Origin: Microbacterium sp. TPD7012
Lineage (GTDB): Bacteria; Actinomycetota; Actinomycetes; Actinomycetales; Microbacteriaceae
Direction: 5' to 3'
Length of the DNA stretch: 64,000 bases
Assembly: GCF_003075395.1 (NCBI RefSeq)
Contig: NZ_QDFV01000004.1
Span: 62,399-126,398 of the forward strand
Of this stretch, positions 1 through 7,753 are shown one piece after another. Numbering within the stretch: position 1 is the first letter of the stretch; the number at the start of each line of letters is the position of its first letter. The position numbers and the translations under genes are program-made. Below the pieces are notes generated by a model. It was not told the DNA's origin and searched no databases. It saw only the letters and a program-made list of their open reading frames with translations.

Positions 1-375
1 GCGGCCCTGCGCGCGCATATGCGGCAGGACGGCGTTCGTCATGCGCATCGCGCCGAAGACGTTGACGTCGAAGACGGCCTGGGTCTGGCTGATCGAGCTC
101 TCTTCGCCGGCGCCGACCGCTCCGACACCGGCGTTGTTGACAAGGACGTCGATCCGACCGAACCTCGCGATGACCCGCTCGACCAGAGAGTGGACGGAGT
201 CGTCGTCGGACACGTCGAGATCGAGAAGGGTGACGCCGGCGACGCGGCCGGCATCTGCCGCCTTGCGACTCGTGCCGACCACGGTGAAGCCGGCGTTCAC
301 CAGGGCTCGTGCCGTCGCCTTCCCGATCCCGGATGAGGCGCCCGTGATGAGGGCTACTGGCGGATGTGTCTGCAT
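1..375 (-). CDS. SDR-family oxidoreductase, N-terminal part (cut by window edge)
   Basis: Begins at the ATG at 375 and runs off the left edge, leaving 125 residues. The NAD(P)-binding glycine motif TGASSGIG is at residues 11-18, the NNAG motif at 80-83 and the conserved Asn of the NVFG segment at 105, all in classical short-chain dehydrogenase spacing. The Ser-Tyr-Lys catalytic residues would lie beyond the edge. A small cytosolic NAD(P)H oxidoreductase is expected; the substrate cannot be told. It is divergent from a TetR regulator, with a repeated box between them, so it is probably that regulator's target. Confidence 0.9.
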   Translation of the reverse strand, partial: MQTHPPVALITGASSGIGKATARALVNAGFTVVGTSRKAADAGRVAGVTLLDLDVSDDDSVHSLVERVIARFGRIDVLVNNAGVGAVGAGEESSISQTQAVFDVNVFGAMRMTNAVLPHMRAQGR

Positions 376-431
376 GTCGATCCTTCGGCAGTCGGAGCGG
401 CTTCCCTGATTCTCGGGTCATCGCCGGTTTG

Positions 432-479
432 TGTACTGAATGGTAAAGAACCTATTCCGTTCTGTACTGATTTGTCAAA
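432..479. promoter_or_regulatory. Direct-repeat operator candidate between SDR and tetR
   Basis: The 8-mer TGTACTGA occurs at 432-439 and 463-470. Extended to 17 bp (432-448 and 463-479) the copies agree at 13 positions. The 31-bp spacing is about three helical turns. It lies in the only AT-rich stretch between the divergent SDR and TetR genes, where TetR regulators usually bind. That the TetR binds here is inference. Confidence 0.5.
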
Positions 480-507
480 TATGCTCGATGTGGCCTATCT
501 TCTCCCT

Positions 508-1128
508 ATGGCAAGACCCAGAAGCTTCGATCGCGACCATGTCCTCCACGCCGCGGAACGCCAGTTCCGCAGCTCCGGGTATAACGGCACGAGCGTCGAC
601 GACATCAGTGCGGCCACCGGCCTCGGTCGCGGCAGCCTCTACGCGGCATTCGACGGCAAGCACGGGGTGCTGATGCAGGCGATGGCGGGATACGTCGCCC
701 GCCTCGGACAGGTGGCACCGCGTGCCCTCGCCGGGCCGGACGAAGGCGCGCTCGAAAGATTGCACGCCTATCTGCTCCGCGCCGTCCAGGGGGTGCCCCT
801 GGCGGGCGATGTGCCGCCCGCATCCGACCGGACCGCAGCGGCGTGCTTCGCCGGCAAGATGGCCATGGAGATCGGAGCATCCGACCCGGAGGTGCAGCGC
901 ATGGCGGCCGAGTGCTTCGCCGTGCTCGTCACGGCCGTGGCCGAATGCGTGCGAGCCGCCCAGCGCAACGGCGACATCGACCCCGAGGCGGATGCCGATG
1001 ACCTCGCCTACCTTCTCCTGACGGTGATCCGCGGAACCGACATCGTCGGTGCGTACGGTCACAGTCCCGCCCGTCTGGCCTCGATCGCGGAGAGCGCGTT
1101 CGCTCTGCTGCCGCGCACTCGTCCGTGA
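508..1128 (+). CDS. TetR/AcrR-family transcriptional regulator
   Basis: A 206-residue regulator. The N-terminal helix-turn-helix spans about residues 5-51, with the recognition segment GLGRGSLYAAFDGK at 38-51, typical of TetR. The rest is the helical ligand-binding and dimerisation half. I chose the ATG at 508 because the homologous domain starts MARPRSFD there; the longer upstream frame crosses the promoter region. It is divergent from the partial SDR gene, and the two probably share the operator at 432-479. The effector is unknown, although a divergent SDR suggests a small organic compound or redox stress signal. Confidence 0.9.
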   Translation: MARPRSFDRDHVLHAAERQFRSSGYNGTSVDDISAATGLGRGSLYAAFDGKHGVLMQAMAGYVARLGQVAPRALAGPDEGALERLHAYLLRAVQGVPLAGDVPPASDRTAAACFAGKMAMEIGASDPEVQRMAAECFAVLVTAVAECVRAAQRNGDIDPEADADDLAYLLLTVIRGTDIVGAYGHSPARLASIAESAFALLPRTRP

Positions 1129-1165
1129 TCCACGGCGGCAGCGTCAGCGGGAGGCTCGGCCTCTC

Positions 1166-2107
1166 TCAGCCGAGCAGTTCCACCCCGAAACCCGAGACGA
1201 CCGTCCGCAGCTCGGCGAGGTAGCGCTGCGCCTGCTCGGTGAGGGGGATCGCGGAGTGGCCGATCCAGCCGATCTCGATGTGCTCGTCGACCTCGAGCGG
1301 GATGGCGACGATCTCGGGGTCGAGGTCGTCGCTGATGATGCCTGTCGAGATGGTGTAGCCGTCGAGCCCGATCATGAGGTTGAAGATGGTCGCGCGGTCG
1401 GAGACGCGGATGTCCCGCGAACTCGAGAGGGTGGACAGGATCTCCTCGGCGAAGTAGAACGAGTTGTTCGCACCCTGGTCGAAGGTGAGCCTCGGCACGT
1501 CGGCGAGATCGGCGAGCGTCACGTGATCTCGGGCGGCGAGGGGGTTCTTGCGGGAGATGAAGATGTGCGGCTCCGCGACGAAGAGCGGATGGAACGCGAG
1601 CCCGGAGTCGCGGAGGAGCTTGTCGATCACGCTGCGGTTGAAGTCGTTCCGGTAGAGGATCCCCAACTCGCTGCGGAGCGTGCGGACGTCTTCGATGATG
1701 TCCCACGTCCTCGTCTCGCGCAGTGAGAACTCGTACTCGTCCGCCGAGGTCGCCTTCACCATCCGCACGAGCGCGTCGACCGCGAACGAGTAGTGCTGGG
1801 TCGACACCCCGAGCAGGCGCCGTGACGGCGGCCGACCGAGGTATCGCTGTTCGAGGAGCGCCACCTGCTCGACGACCTGCCTCGCGTATCCGAGGAACTC
1901 CACGCCGTCGGTGGTGAGCGTCACGCCGCGGGCCGAGCGGAGGAGGAGCGCGCGCCCCACCCTGCTCTCGAGGTCTTTCATCGCCGCGGACATGGTGGGC
2001 TGGGCGACGTAGAGCAGGTCGGCGGCAGCGCTGATCGACCCCTCCGCGGCGACCTCGATGTAGTACGTGAGTTGCTGCAGAGTGATGCCGCTCGAGCGCC
2101 GTGCCAT
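1166..2107 (-). CDS. LysR-family transcriptional regulator, probably of mesX-mesD
   Basis: A 313-residue LysR-type regulator. The winged helix-turn-helix lies at about residues 21-45 (AAADLLYVAQPTMS), followed by a periplasmic-binding-protein-like effector domain. It starts 122 bp from and divergent to mesX, the standard arrangement for a LysR activator and its target. Inverted CATAG/CTATG boxes lie at its start codon and just upstream. I infer that it senses methionine or sulfur status; the sequence alone does not show the effector. Confidence 0.88.
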   Translation of the reverse strand: MARRSSGITLQQLTYYIEVAAEGSISAAADLLYVAQPTMSAAMKDLESRVGRALLLRSARGVTLTTDGVEFLGYARQVVEQVALLEQRYLGRPPSRRLLGVSTQHYSFAVDALVRMVKATSADEYEFSLRETRTWDIIEDVRTLRSELGILYRNDFNRSVIDKLLRDSGLAFHPLFVAEPHIFISRKNPLAARDHVTLADLADVPRLTFDQGANNSFYFAEEILSTLSSSRDIRVSDRATIFNLMIGLDGYTISTGIISDDLDPEIVAIPLEVDEHIEIGWIGHSAIPLTEQAQRYLAELRTVVSGFGVELLG

Positions 2108-2132
2108 AGCGACAGCCTATGGCACGGCATAG
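2101..2132. promoter_or_regulatory. LysR binding-site candidate (CATAG/CTATG boxes)
   Basis: Three alternating boxes occur: CATAG at 2105-2109, CTATG at 2117-2121 and CATAG at 2128-2132. The first two form part of a perfect 9-bp inverted repeat (GTGCCATAG at 2101-2109 and CTATGGCAC at 2117-2125). The last two form a CTATG-N6-CATAG dyad. They overlap the start of the divergent lysR gene, consistent with autoregulation and control of mesX. Confidence 0.45.
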
Positions 2133-2229
2133 TCACCGCGCATTACTCGATGGGGGCACTCTGGGCGCACGATGGAGGGACACCTTTCCGTGAGGCCGAG
2201 CCCGGCCGACCACCCCCGATTGGCCCCTC

Positions 2230-3222
2230 ATGGCAGACGACTTCACGTTCCGCATCACGACGACCCGCTTCGACGAGGACTACACGCCATCGGAGAACTC
2301 ACGGATCACCACGAACTTCGCCAACCTGGCGCGGGGGGAGCATCGTCAGCAGAATCTGCGCAACGCCCTGACGATGATCGACCGCCGGTTCAACGATCTG
2401 GCGCACTGGGACAACCCGAACGCGGACCGCTACACCCTCGAACTCGAGATCGTCTCGGTGGCGGTGCAGTTCGCCGCTGACGGCGAGGACCAGGACTTCC
2501 CGCTGCTCGAGGTCCTCGACATCCAGATCGTCGACCGTCTCACCGGACGGCGCAGCCACGGGATCGTGGGGAACAACTTCTCGTCCTACGTCCGCGACTT
2601 CGACTTCAGCGTGCGGCTGCCGGCGGCCAGCGCGGCTGCAGGAGGGTTCAGCGTTCCGGATGACTTCGGCGACCTGCACGGCAAGCTCTTCCAGCACTTC
2701 CTCGACTCGGACACCTATCGGGAGCATTTCACGGTGTCGCCCGTGATCTGCATCAGCGTCTCGACGAGCAAGGTCTACCGTCGCACCGAGAACCATCACC
2801 CGATCCTCGGCGTGGAGTACGAGCAGAAGGACCCCTCTCTGACCGATGCCTACTTCGGCAAGATGGGGCTCTCGGTCCGGTACTTCATGCCGCGCGGCAG
2901 CGTCGCGCCGCTGGCTTTCTACTTCCGCGGCGATCTGCTCGGCGACTACACGAACCTCCAGCTCATCGGCACGATCAGCACGATGGAGACCTTCCAGAAG
3001 ATCTACCGGCCGGAGATCTACAACGCGAACTCGGCAGCGGCGAGCGTCTATCAGCCGACCCTCGAGCAGCAGGACTACTCGGTGACGAAGATCGCCTACG
3101 ACCGCGACGAGCGCAGCCGGCTCGCGACCGAGCAGGGGAAGTATGCGGACGAGCACCTCATGAAGCCGCACGGCGACCTGCTCGAGCGGTGGGCCGCCGG
3201 CTCGCTCGTTCCTGTCGGATGA
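2230..3222 (+). CDS. mesX: DUF1852 protein MesX, partner of methionine synthase MesD
   Basis: A 330-residue protein of the DUF1852 family, without signal peptide or membrane segment. DUF1852 genes are known as partners of the short, folate-independent methionine synthase MesD, and MesX is reported to be needed for its activity. It starts at ATG 2230 and is followed by mesD after 20 bp, so the two are cotranscribed. The family assignment rests on the overall sequence and the immediately adjacent MetE-core protein. How it supports methyl transfer is not evident from the sequence. Confidence 0.85.
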   Translation: MADDFTFRITTTRFDEDYTPSENSRITTNFANLARGEHRQQNLRNALTMIDRRFNDLAHWDNPNADRYTLELEIVSVAVQFAADGEDQDFPLLEVLDIQIVDRLTGRRSHGIVGNNFSSYVRDFDFSVRLPAASAAAGGFSVPDDFGDLHGKLFQHFLDSDTYREHFTVSPVICISVSTSKVYRRTENHHPILGVEYEQKDPSLTDAYFGKMGLSVRYFMPRGSVAPLAFYFRGDLLGDYTNLQLIGTISTMETFQKIYRPEIYNANSAAASVYQPTLEQQDYSVTKIAYDRDERSRLATEQGKYADEHLMKPHGDLLERWAAGSLVPVG

Positions 3223-3242
3223 CTGACGGAGAATCGCCGACC

Positions 3243-4277
3243 ATGAACACGCTTCTTCCCACCTCGATCGTCGGCAGTCTGCCGAAGCCCTCCTGGCTGG
3301 CCGCGCCGGAAACGCTCTGGTCTCCCTGGAAACTGCAGGGCGACGCCTTGGCCGAGGGCGCACAGGATGCGCTTCGCATCACCGTCCAGGAGCAGCGCCA
3401 GGCCGGCCTCGACATCATCAGCGACGGGGAGCAGACCCGCCAGCACTTCGTCACGACGTTCATCGAGCATCTCTCCGGCGTCGACTTCGACCAGCGGGAG
3501 ACGGTTCGGATCCGCGACCGCTACGACGCCAGCGTGCCGACGGTCGTCGGCGCCGTGAGCCGCGAGAAGCCGGTGTTCGTGGAGGATGCGAAGTTCCTCC
3601 GCCAGCAGACCGATCAGCCCATCAAATGGGCGCTGCCCGGTCCGATGACGATGATCGACACGCTCTACGATCGCCACTACAAGAGCCGCGAGAAGCTGGC
3701 GTGGGAGTTCGCGACGATCCTCAATCAGGAGGCGAAGGAGCTCGAGGCGGCCGGGGTGGACATCATCCAGTTCGACGAGCCGGCGTTCAACGTCTTCTTC
3801 GACGACGTGCAGGACTGGGGCGTGGCGGCGCTGGAGAGGGCGGCCGAAGGACTGCGCGCGGAGACCGTGGTGCACATCTGCTACGGGTACGGGATCAAGG
3901 CCAACACGGACTGGAAGGCGACCCTCGGGGCGGAGTGGCGCCAGTACGAGAAGTCCTTCCCGCTGCTCCAGAGCTCGAGCATCGACACCATCTCGCTGGA
4001 GAGCCACCACTCGCACGTCCCTCTGGATCTCATCGAGCTCATCCGCGGCAAGAAGGTCATGCTCGGAGCCATAGATGTCGCCAGCGACGCGATCGAGACC
4101 CCGGAGGAGGTCGCCGACACCCTCCGGAACGCGCTCCGCTTCGTCGACGCGGACAAGCTCATCCCGAGCACGAACTGCGGCTTGGCACCGCTGTCTCGTG
4201 ACGTCGCACGCGGGAAGCTGCGCGCGCTCAGCGCCGGCGCGGCTCTGCTTCGTGACGAGCTCGCCGCGAAGGACTGA
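3243..4277 (+). CDS. mesD: Folate-independent methionine synthase (core MetE-like), MesD
   Basis: A 344-residue protein matching only the C-terminal catalytic barrel of MetE; the N-terminal folate-binding half is absent. The zinc ligands expected from MetE are visible: His211 and Cys213 (HICYG), Glu253 (LESHH) and Cys312 (NCGLAP). It should transfer a methyl group to homocysteine, making methionine. With DUF1852 directly upstream it fits the MesD class, reported to act without methyltetrahydrofolate or cobalamin. ATG 3243 was chosen because the family motif TSIVGSLPKP follows it; a longer frame begins inside mesX. Confidence 0.87.
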   Translation: MNTLLPTSIVGSLPKPSWLAAPETLWSPWKLQGDALAEGAQDALRITVQEQRQAGLDIISDGEQTRQHFVTTFIEHLSGVDFDQRETVRIRDRYDASVPTVVGAVSREKPVFVEDAKFLRQQTDQPIKWALPGPMTMIDTLYDRHYKSREKLAWEFATILNQEAKELEAAGVDIIQFDEPAFNVFFDDVQDWGVAALERAAEGLRAETVVHICYGYGIKANTDWKATLGAEWRQYEKSFPLLQSSSIDTISLESHHSHVPLDLIELIRGKKVMLGAIDVASDAIETPEEVADTLRNALRFVDADKLIPSTNCGLAPLSRDVARGKLRALSAGAALLRDELAAKD

Positions 4278-4374
4278 CCCGCCGGTTCCGGGACTCTGGG
4301 TCAGCCGCAGCTCACGCGCGCTCCGCGGGTGGTTCAGGACATGGCATCCTGAAATGACACCGAAAGGCACGGCC

Positions 4375-4740
4375 ATGGACCCGATGTTCCCGAGCCAGGG
4401 CGATGCGCCTGCTCCCATGCTGCAGGACGTGCGCGGCTCAGCCAAGCGTGCCATCAACTACTTCCGCGTGATGGTCGGTGAGCCCGCCCATCCCGGTGCC
4501 CCCGCTCGGCACCCCATGCAGTTGATCGGTGCCGCCGATGCCGAGTCGCTTCGCGCACCCCTCTCCTACGACGCGTTCGAGGTCGAGATCGACGACATCT
4601 TCACCGAGAACGGCACCGTGCGGGTGCAGAGGATGATCACCGAAGTCGTCGCCCGTTTCGGTCTTCACCTCGACGCTTCCTCCTGGTCCAGCCTGGAAGG
4701 CGGCGAGGAGATGGTGGTAGCGGTCAGGCGCGGCGCCTAG
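4375..4740 (+). CDS. Small protein of unknown function
   Basis: A 121-residue soluble protein that I do not recognise. It is proline-rich at the start (about residues 1-15), then mixed alpha/beta in character, with no signal peptide, membrane segment or cysteine cluster. I prefer ATG 4375 over ATG 4354 because GAAAGG at 4362-4367 sits 7 nt before it. It stands alone between mesD and a convergent NIPSNAP-like gene, and the 97 bp after mesD show no clear terminator. Codon use matches its neighbours, so it is probably a real lineage-specific gene. Confidence 0.65.
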   Translation: MDPMFPSQGDAPAPMLQDVRGSAKRAINYFRVMVGEPAHPGAPARHPMQLIGAADAESLRAPLSYDAFEVEIDDIFTENGTVRVQRMITEVVARFGLHLDASSWSSLEGGEEMVVAVRRGA

Positions 4741-4746
4741 GGCGCT

Positions 4747-5052
4747 TCAGTCGAAGACCGGGCTGAGGAATCGACGCTCGTAGCGGCGGATGCACTGCGT
4801 CCTGCGCGCGAAGTCGAACGCCTCCACGCACTCGGGATCGGTCTTCGACGCCGTGCGATAGACCTCGTACTCGGCGAGCGAGGGGAATGTGAACAGCGCG
4901 AAGGCCTCGTCGCTGTCGCCTTCGCTCGGCAGGAAGTAGCCGTGGTGGGTGCCGCCGTGCTTCGCGACCAGTCGGATCCACGTGCGGCCGTACTCGGTGA
5001 AGTCGTCGAGCTTGTCGGGGTCGATCTCATAGCGCAGGTGAACGGTGATCAT
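4747..5052 (-). CDS. NIPSNAP / dimeric alpha-beta barrel protein
   Basis: A 101-residue protein starting MITVHLRYEIDP, a beta strand followed by a helix, then GGTHHGYFLPSE and a C-terminal RYERRFLSPVF. This is the layout of NIPSNAP-family dimeric ferredoxin-like folds. Members are small cytosolic proteins, often of unknown catalytic role. It ends 6 bp from the end of the convergent unknown gene and is divergent from the aldo/keto reductase. A nearby upstream ATG at 5060 would add little. The family is likely; the function is open. Confidence 0.75.
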   Translation of the reverse strand: MITVHLRYEIDPDKLDDFTEYGRTWIRLVAKHGGTHHGYFLPSEGDSDEAFALFTFPSLAEYEVYRTASKTDPECVEAFDFARRTQCIRRYERRFLSPVFD

Positions 5053-5119
5053 CCGATCATCCTCGCAGAGCGGTGCAGGGGGGCGCGCGCAGCCCCGATT
5101 CTCAATAGGCTCGGGAACC

Positions 5120-6106
5120 ATGGACTACACGCAGCTGGGTCGCACGGGTACGTCGGTCTCACGGATCGTGCTGGGCACGATGAACTTCGGCGACCGCACC
5201 TCGGAGGAGGAGTCGTTCGCGATCATGGATCGCGCCCTCGAGCTGGGGGTGAACTTCTTCGACACGGCGAACGCCTACGGCGGGTCGGCGGGTCGAGGTG
5301 CGACCGAGGAGATCATCGGTCGGTGGTTCGCGGCGCGCCCCGGGGTGCGCGACGACATCGTCCTGGCGACCAAGGTGCATTCCCCGATGGTCGCCCCTGA
5401 TGCGAGCGGCGACCGGCCCAACGCGCGCGGTGCGTCCGCCTGGCAGGTGCGGCGGGAGGCGATCGGCTCGCTGCGCCGACTGCAGACCGACCGGATCGAC
5501 CTGTACCAGTTCCACCACATCGACCGCCACATCTCCTGGCCGGAGCTGTGGCAGGCGATGGAGGTGCTCGTGGCCCGAGGCGAGGTCGTCTACACCGGCA
5601 GCTCGAACTTCGCGGCGTGGAACATCGCGCAGGCGAACGAGATCGCGCAGCAGCGCCACTTCCTCGGGCTCGTGAGCGAGCAGTCGCTGTACAACCTCGC
5701 CCAGCGCTCCATCGAACTCGAGGTCATCCCCGCGGCGCAGAACTACGGCCTCGGCATCCTGCCGTGGTCGCCGCTGTCCGGAGGTCTGCTGAGCGGCGGA
5801 TCATCGGATGCCAACGCCCGATCGAACACGGGGAGGGCGGCCGAGATGCGTGCCGCTCACCGCGACAAGGTCGATGCGTACGAGCTGTTCGCGAAGGAGC
5901 GGGGCTGGGCACCCTCCGCGCTCGGCCTCGCCTGGCTGCTGCGCCAGCCTGCCGTCACCGGTCCGATCATCGGGCCGCGCACGGTCGCGCAGCTCGAGTC
6001 CGCCGTGTCCGCGTTGGAGATCACGCTGACCGCAGAGGACCTCGGCCGACTCGACGAGATCTTCCCCGGCCCCGGCGGCCAGGCCCCGGAGGCGTACGCC
6101 TGGTAG
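5120..6106 (+). CDS. Aldo/keto reductase
   Basis: A 328-residue NADPH-dependent aldo/keto reductase of the YghZ/Tas-like class. The catalytic tetrad is visible: Asp48 (FFDTANAYGG), Tyr53, Lys85 (ATKVHS) and His132 (YQFHH). The C-terminal PIIGPRT segment is the usual coenzyme-binding region. Length is normal. A TAGGCT box (5106-5111) lies 8 nt before the ATG, which suggests a leaderless transcript. No neighbour indicates its substrate, so a broad aldehyde-reducing role is the safest reading. Confidence 0.9.
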   Translation: MDYTQLGRTGTSVSRIVLGTMNFGDRTSEEESFAIMDRALELGVNFFDTANAYGGSAGRGATEEIIGRWFAARPGVRDDIVLATKVHSPMVAPDASGDRPNARGASAWQVRREAIGSLRRLQTDRIDLYQFHHIDRHISWPELWQAMEVLVARGEVVYTGSSNFAAWNIAQANEIAQQRHFLGLVSEQSLYNLAQRSIELEVIPAAQNYGLGILPWSPLSGGLLSGGSSDANARSNTGRAAEMRAAHRDKVDAYELFAKERGWAPSALGLAWLLRQPAVTGPIIGPRTVAQLESAVSALEITLTAEDLGRLDEIFPGPGGQAPEAYAW

Positions 6107-6127
6107 GCCGTCGCGAGCGATCGCTGC

Positions 6128-6460
6128 TCAGGTCGGGACGTCGACCCGTTCGGCCGGATTCTGCTCCGCGGGCTCCGGCACGAGATACAGACCGCTCGGC
6201 GCGTTCGCGGTGAAGGCGAGAGCCTCGATCCACTCGCGGTTGATCGCCGGCTGTCGGCTGCCGCTGTACTTGAAGACGAGCGAGCTCCGCGCGTGCACCC
6301 AGACGGTCGTGCGGCCGCCGCCGACGCTGAGATCCTCGCGCCACGTGAAGTTGAACGGCTCCGCGCGGCGGAGCTTCGCGGTCATGACCAGCTGAAGGTG
6401 GGTCAGCGCGCGGTCTTCGATCTCGGTCTTGACGCTGCCCTCATAGATGAATCGCCCCAT
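6128..6460 (-). CDS. DUF7882-type small protein
   Basis: A 110-residue protein starting MGRFIYEGSVKTEIEDRAL, a form I recognise from small conserved actinobacterial proteins (DUF7882, sometimes labelled as ATP-dependent DNA ligase without biochemical support). It has no signal peptide and no cysteines. Its promoter region carries the two TTAC-N3-GTAA palindromes that follow the tetR gene, so it is probably controlled by that TetR. An AGGAG ribosome site lies upstream of the ATG at 6460. The biochemical role is unknown. Confidence 0.75.
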   Translation of the reverse strand: MGRFIYEGSVKTEIEDRALTHLQLVMTAKLRRAEPFNFTWREDLSVGGGRTTVWVHARSSLVFKYSGSRQPAINREWIEALAFTANAPSGLYLVPEPAEQNPAERVDVPT

Positions 6461-6486
6461 CGTGCGTGTTGACTCCTGCTCTGCGG

Positions 6487-6516
6487 ACTTACATCGTAAG
6501 TGAGATTACAGTGTAA
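6487..6516. promoter_or_regulatory. Two tandem TetR operator palindromes
   Basis: ACTTACATCGTAAGT (6487-6501) is a perfect dyad around ATC. TTACAGTGTAA (6506-6516) is a second dyad of the same TTAC-N3-GTAA form, 17 bp away. Such dyads are typical for TetR regulators with the class-C-like effector domain, which is what the gene ending at 6519 encodes. The pair sits in the promoter of the DUF7882 gene. Confidence 0.65.
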
Positions 6517-6518
6517 GC

Positions 6519-7235
6519 CTATTGCGAGAGCTCACCGCTGAGACGATCGAGCAGGCTCTCGAGAGACGCCTCGAACTCCTCGTCGCTGCGGTCCTCGCTC
6601 AGCAGCGGGCGGAGTCGGACGATCTGCGCGTCGTCGTCGACCTGCTCCTGTCCGTCTTTCTCCGGGATGTCCGCGCCGCCCTCGTCGAGGGTCTCCTCGA
6701 GAGGACTGATCTCCGCACCGCGCACGGCGGACTCCAGGAGCAGCTGCCCGAGGAGGAAGCTGCTGAAGGAGCGGTACGTGTCGACCGCCTGCCGGTCGGA
6801 GAATCCCTGCTCGATGAGCGTGCGGAGGAACATCTCGACGACCTCGACGCTCCTAAGAGGCGGGCGCAGCCAGGGCGCGGCCGGATGACGGGTGGCGATC
6901 AACGGGAACGCCCGCGGGTGATCGATCGCGATCCGCCGCACGCGATGGGCCAGCGTCTGCAGGAAGCCCTGCCAGTGCTCGGTCAGCTCGTCATCGAGAC
7001 TCGTCGTCAGGTCGTCCATGAGGAGCGCGACGACGCCCTCCAGCAGATCCTCTCTGCCGTGCACATAGCGGTACAGCGACATCGCCTCGACGCCGAGCTC
7101 CTGTGCGAGCGATCGCATCGACAGGATCGACGCGCCGTCACGGTCGATCTGCCCGAGGGCCGTCGTGACGATCAGCTCTCGACTGAGTCGACCGGCCGAC
7201 GAGACCCGCTGCTTCTCCCGCGAACGTTCCGGCAT
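6519..7235 (-). CDS. TetR-family regulator (TetR_C-type)
   Basis: A 238-residue regulator. The helix-turn-helix lies at about residues 40-61 (SMRSLAQELGVEAMSLYRYV), preceded by a basic tail. The C-terminal part resembles the tetracycline-repressor-type effector domain, with an acidic insertion near residues 180-205. It begins at ATG 7235, and its stop codon (6519-6521) almost touches the operator pair at 6487-6516. Its nearest likely target is therefore the downstream DUF7882 gene. Further targets may lie elsewhere. Confidence 0.88.
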   Translation of the reverse strand: MPERSREKQRVSSAGRLSRELIVTTALGQIDRDGASILSMRSLAQELGVEAMSLYRYVHGREDLLEGVVALLMDDLTTSLDDELTEHWQGFLQTLAHRVRRIAIDHPRAFPLIATRHPAAPWLRPPLRSVEVVEMFLRTLIEQGFSDRQAVDTYRSFSSFLLGQLLLESAVRGAEISPLEETLDEGGADIPEKDGQEQVDDDAQIVRLRPLLSEDRSDEEFEASLESLLDRLSGELSQ

Positions 7236-7336
7236 GCGCCAACGCTACTCGCATCGCGCCGCTGCCGCCGCTAGCAGCAGCGCGGCCCCCGGGCAAGGGG
7301 TGCGGGGTTCGGGCGGCGATGACGTAGAACGGGATC

Positions 7337-7663
7337 ATGCAGTTGATCATGTACGGCGGCGAGGAATTCCTGACGGGCGACGAGATCGCGGATGCCCTGC
7401 TGGCGTACGGCCGCGCGCTGGGTGACGAGGTGCGCGCGGAGATCGTCGAGATCCCGGTTCGCGAGGACGACGGCTCGGTCGTCACGGCCAAGTTCCTGAT
7501 CGGACCAGCGAGCCAGATCGTGTCGAAGAGCGTGGCCGGTCGTGGCGCCGAGCTGGAGGACGGCGACCTCGTGCGGCACCTCCAGGACCTGACGCGCGGT
7601 GTCGAGTCGCCCACCGGTCCGCTCCTCGAGTCTCCCGCGGGCGGCGAGTCCGAGCTCGACTGA
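7337..7663 (+). CDS. Conserved small protein, function unknown
   Basis: A 108-residue soluble protein (MQLIMYGGEEFLTGDEIADALL start) that resembles short proteins common in Microbacteriaceae, though I know no function. Residues 1-80 look like a mixed alpha/beta domain and the last 25 are an acidic, disordered tail. TAGAAC at 7325-7330 lies 6 nt before the ATG, as in several leaderless genes here. It is divergent from tetR. Nothing shows its role. Confidence 0.7.
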   Translation: MQLIMYGGEEFLTGDEIADALLAYGRALGDEVRAEIVEIPVREDDGSVVTAKFLIGPASQIVSKSVAGRGAELEDGDLVRHLQDLTRGVESPTGPLLESPAGGESELD

Positions 7664-7753
7664 GGTTGCGGCCAGCAGAGTCCACTGCAAGCCACATTGA
7701 TACCATTCGGAGTACTCTGTTCTCCCACTCCGTGAAGTCAAGGACGGTCCTGC

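Noticed and set aside
6128..6460. ATP-dependent DNA ligase, as such proteins are sometimes named
   Set aside because: At 110 residues it has no ligase motif; the name is probably inherited.
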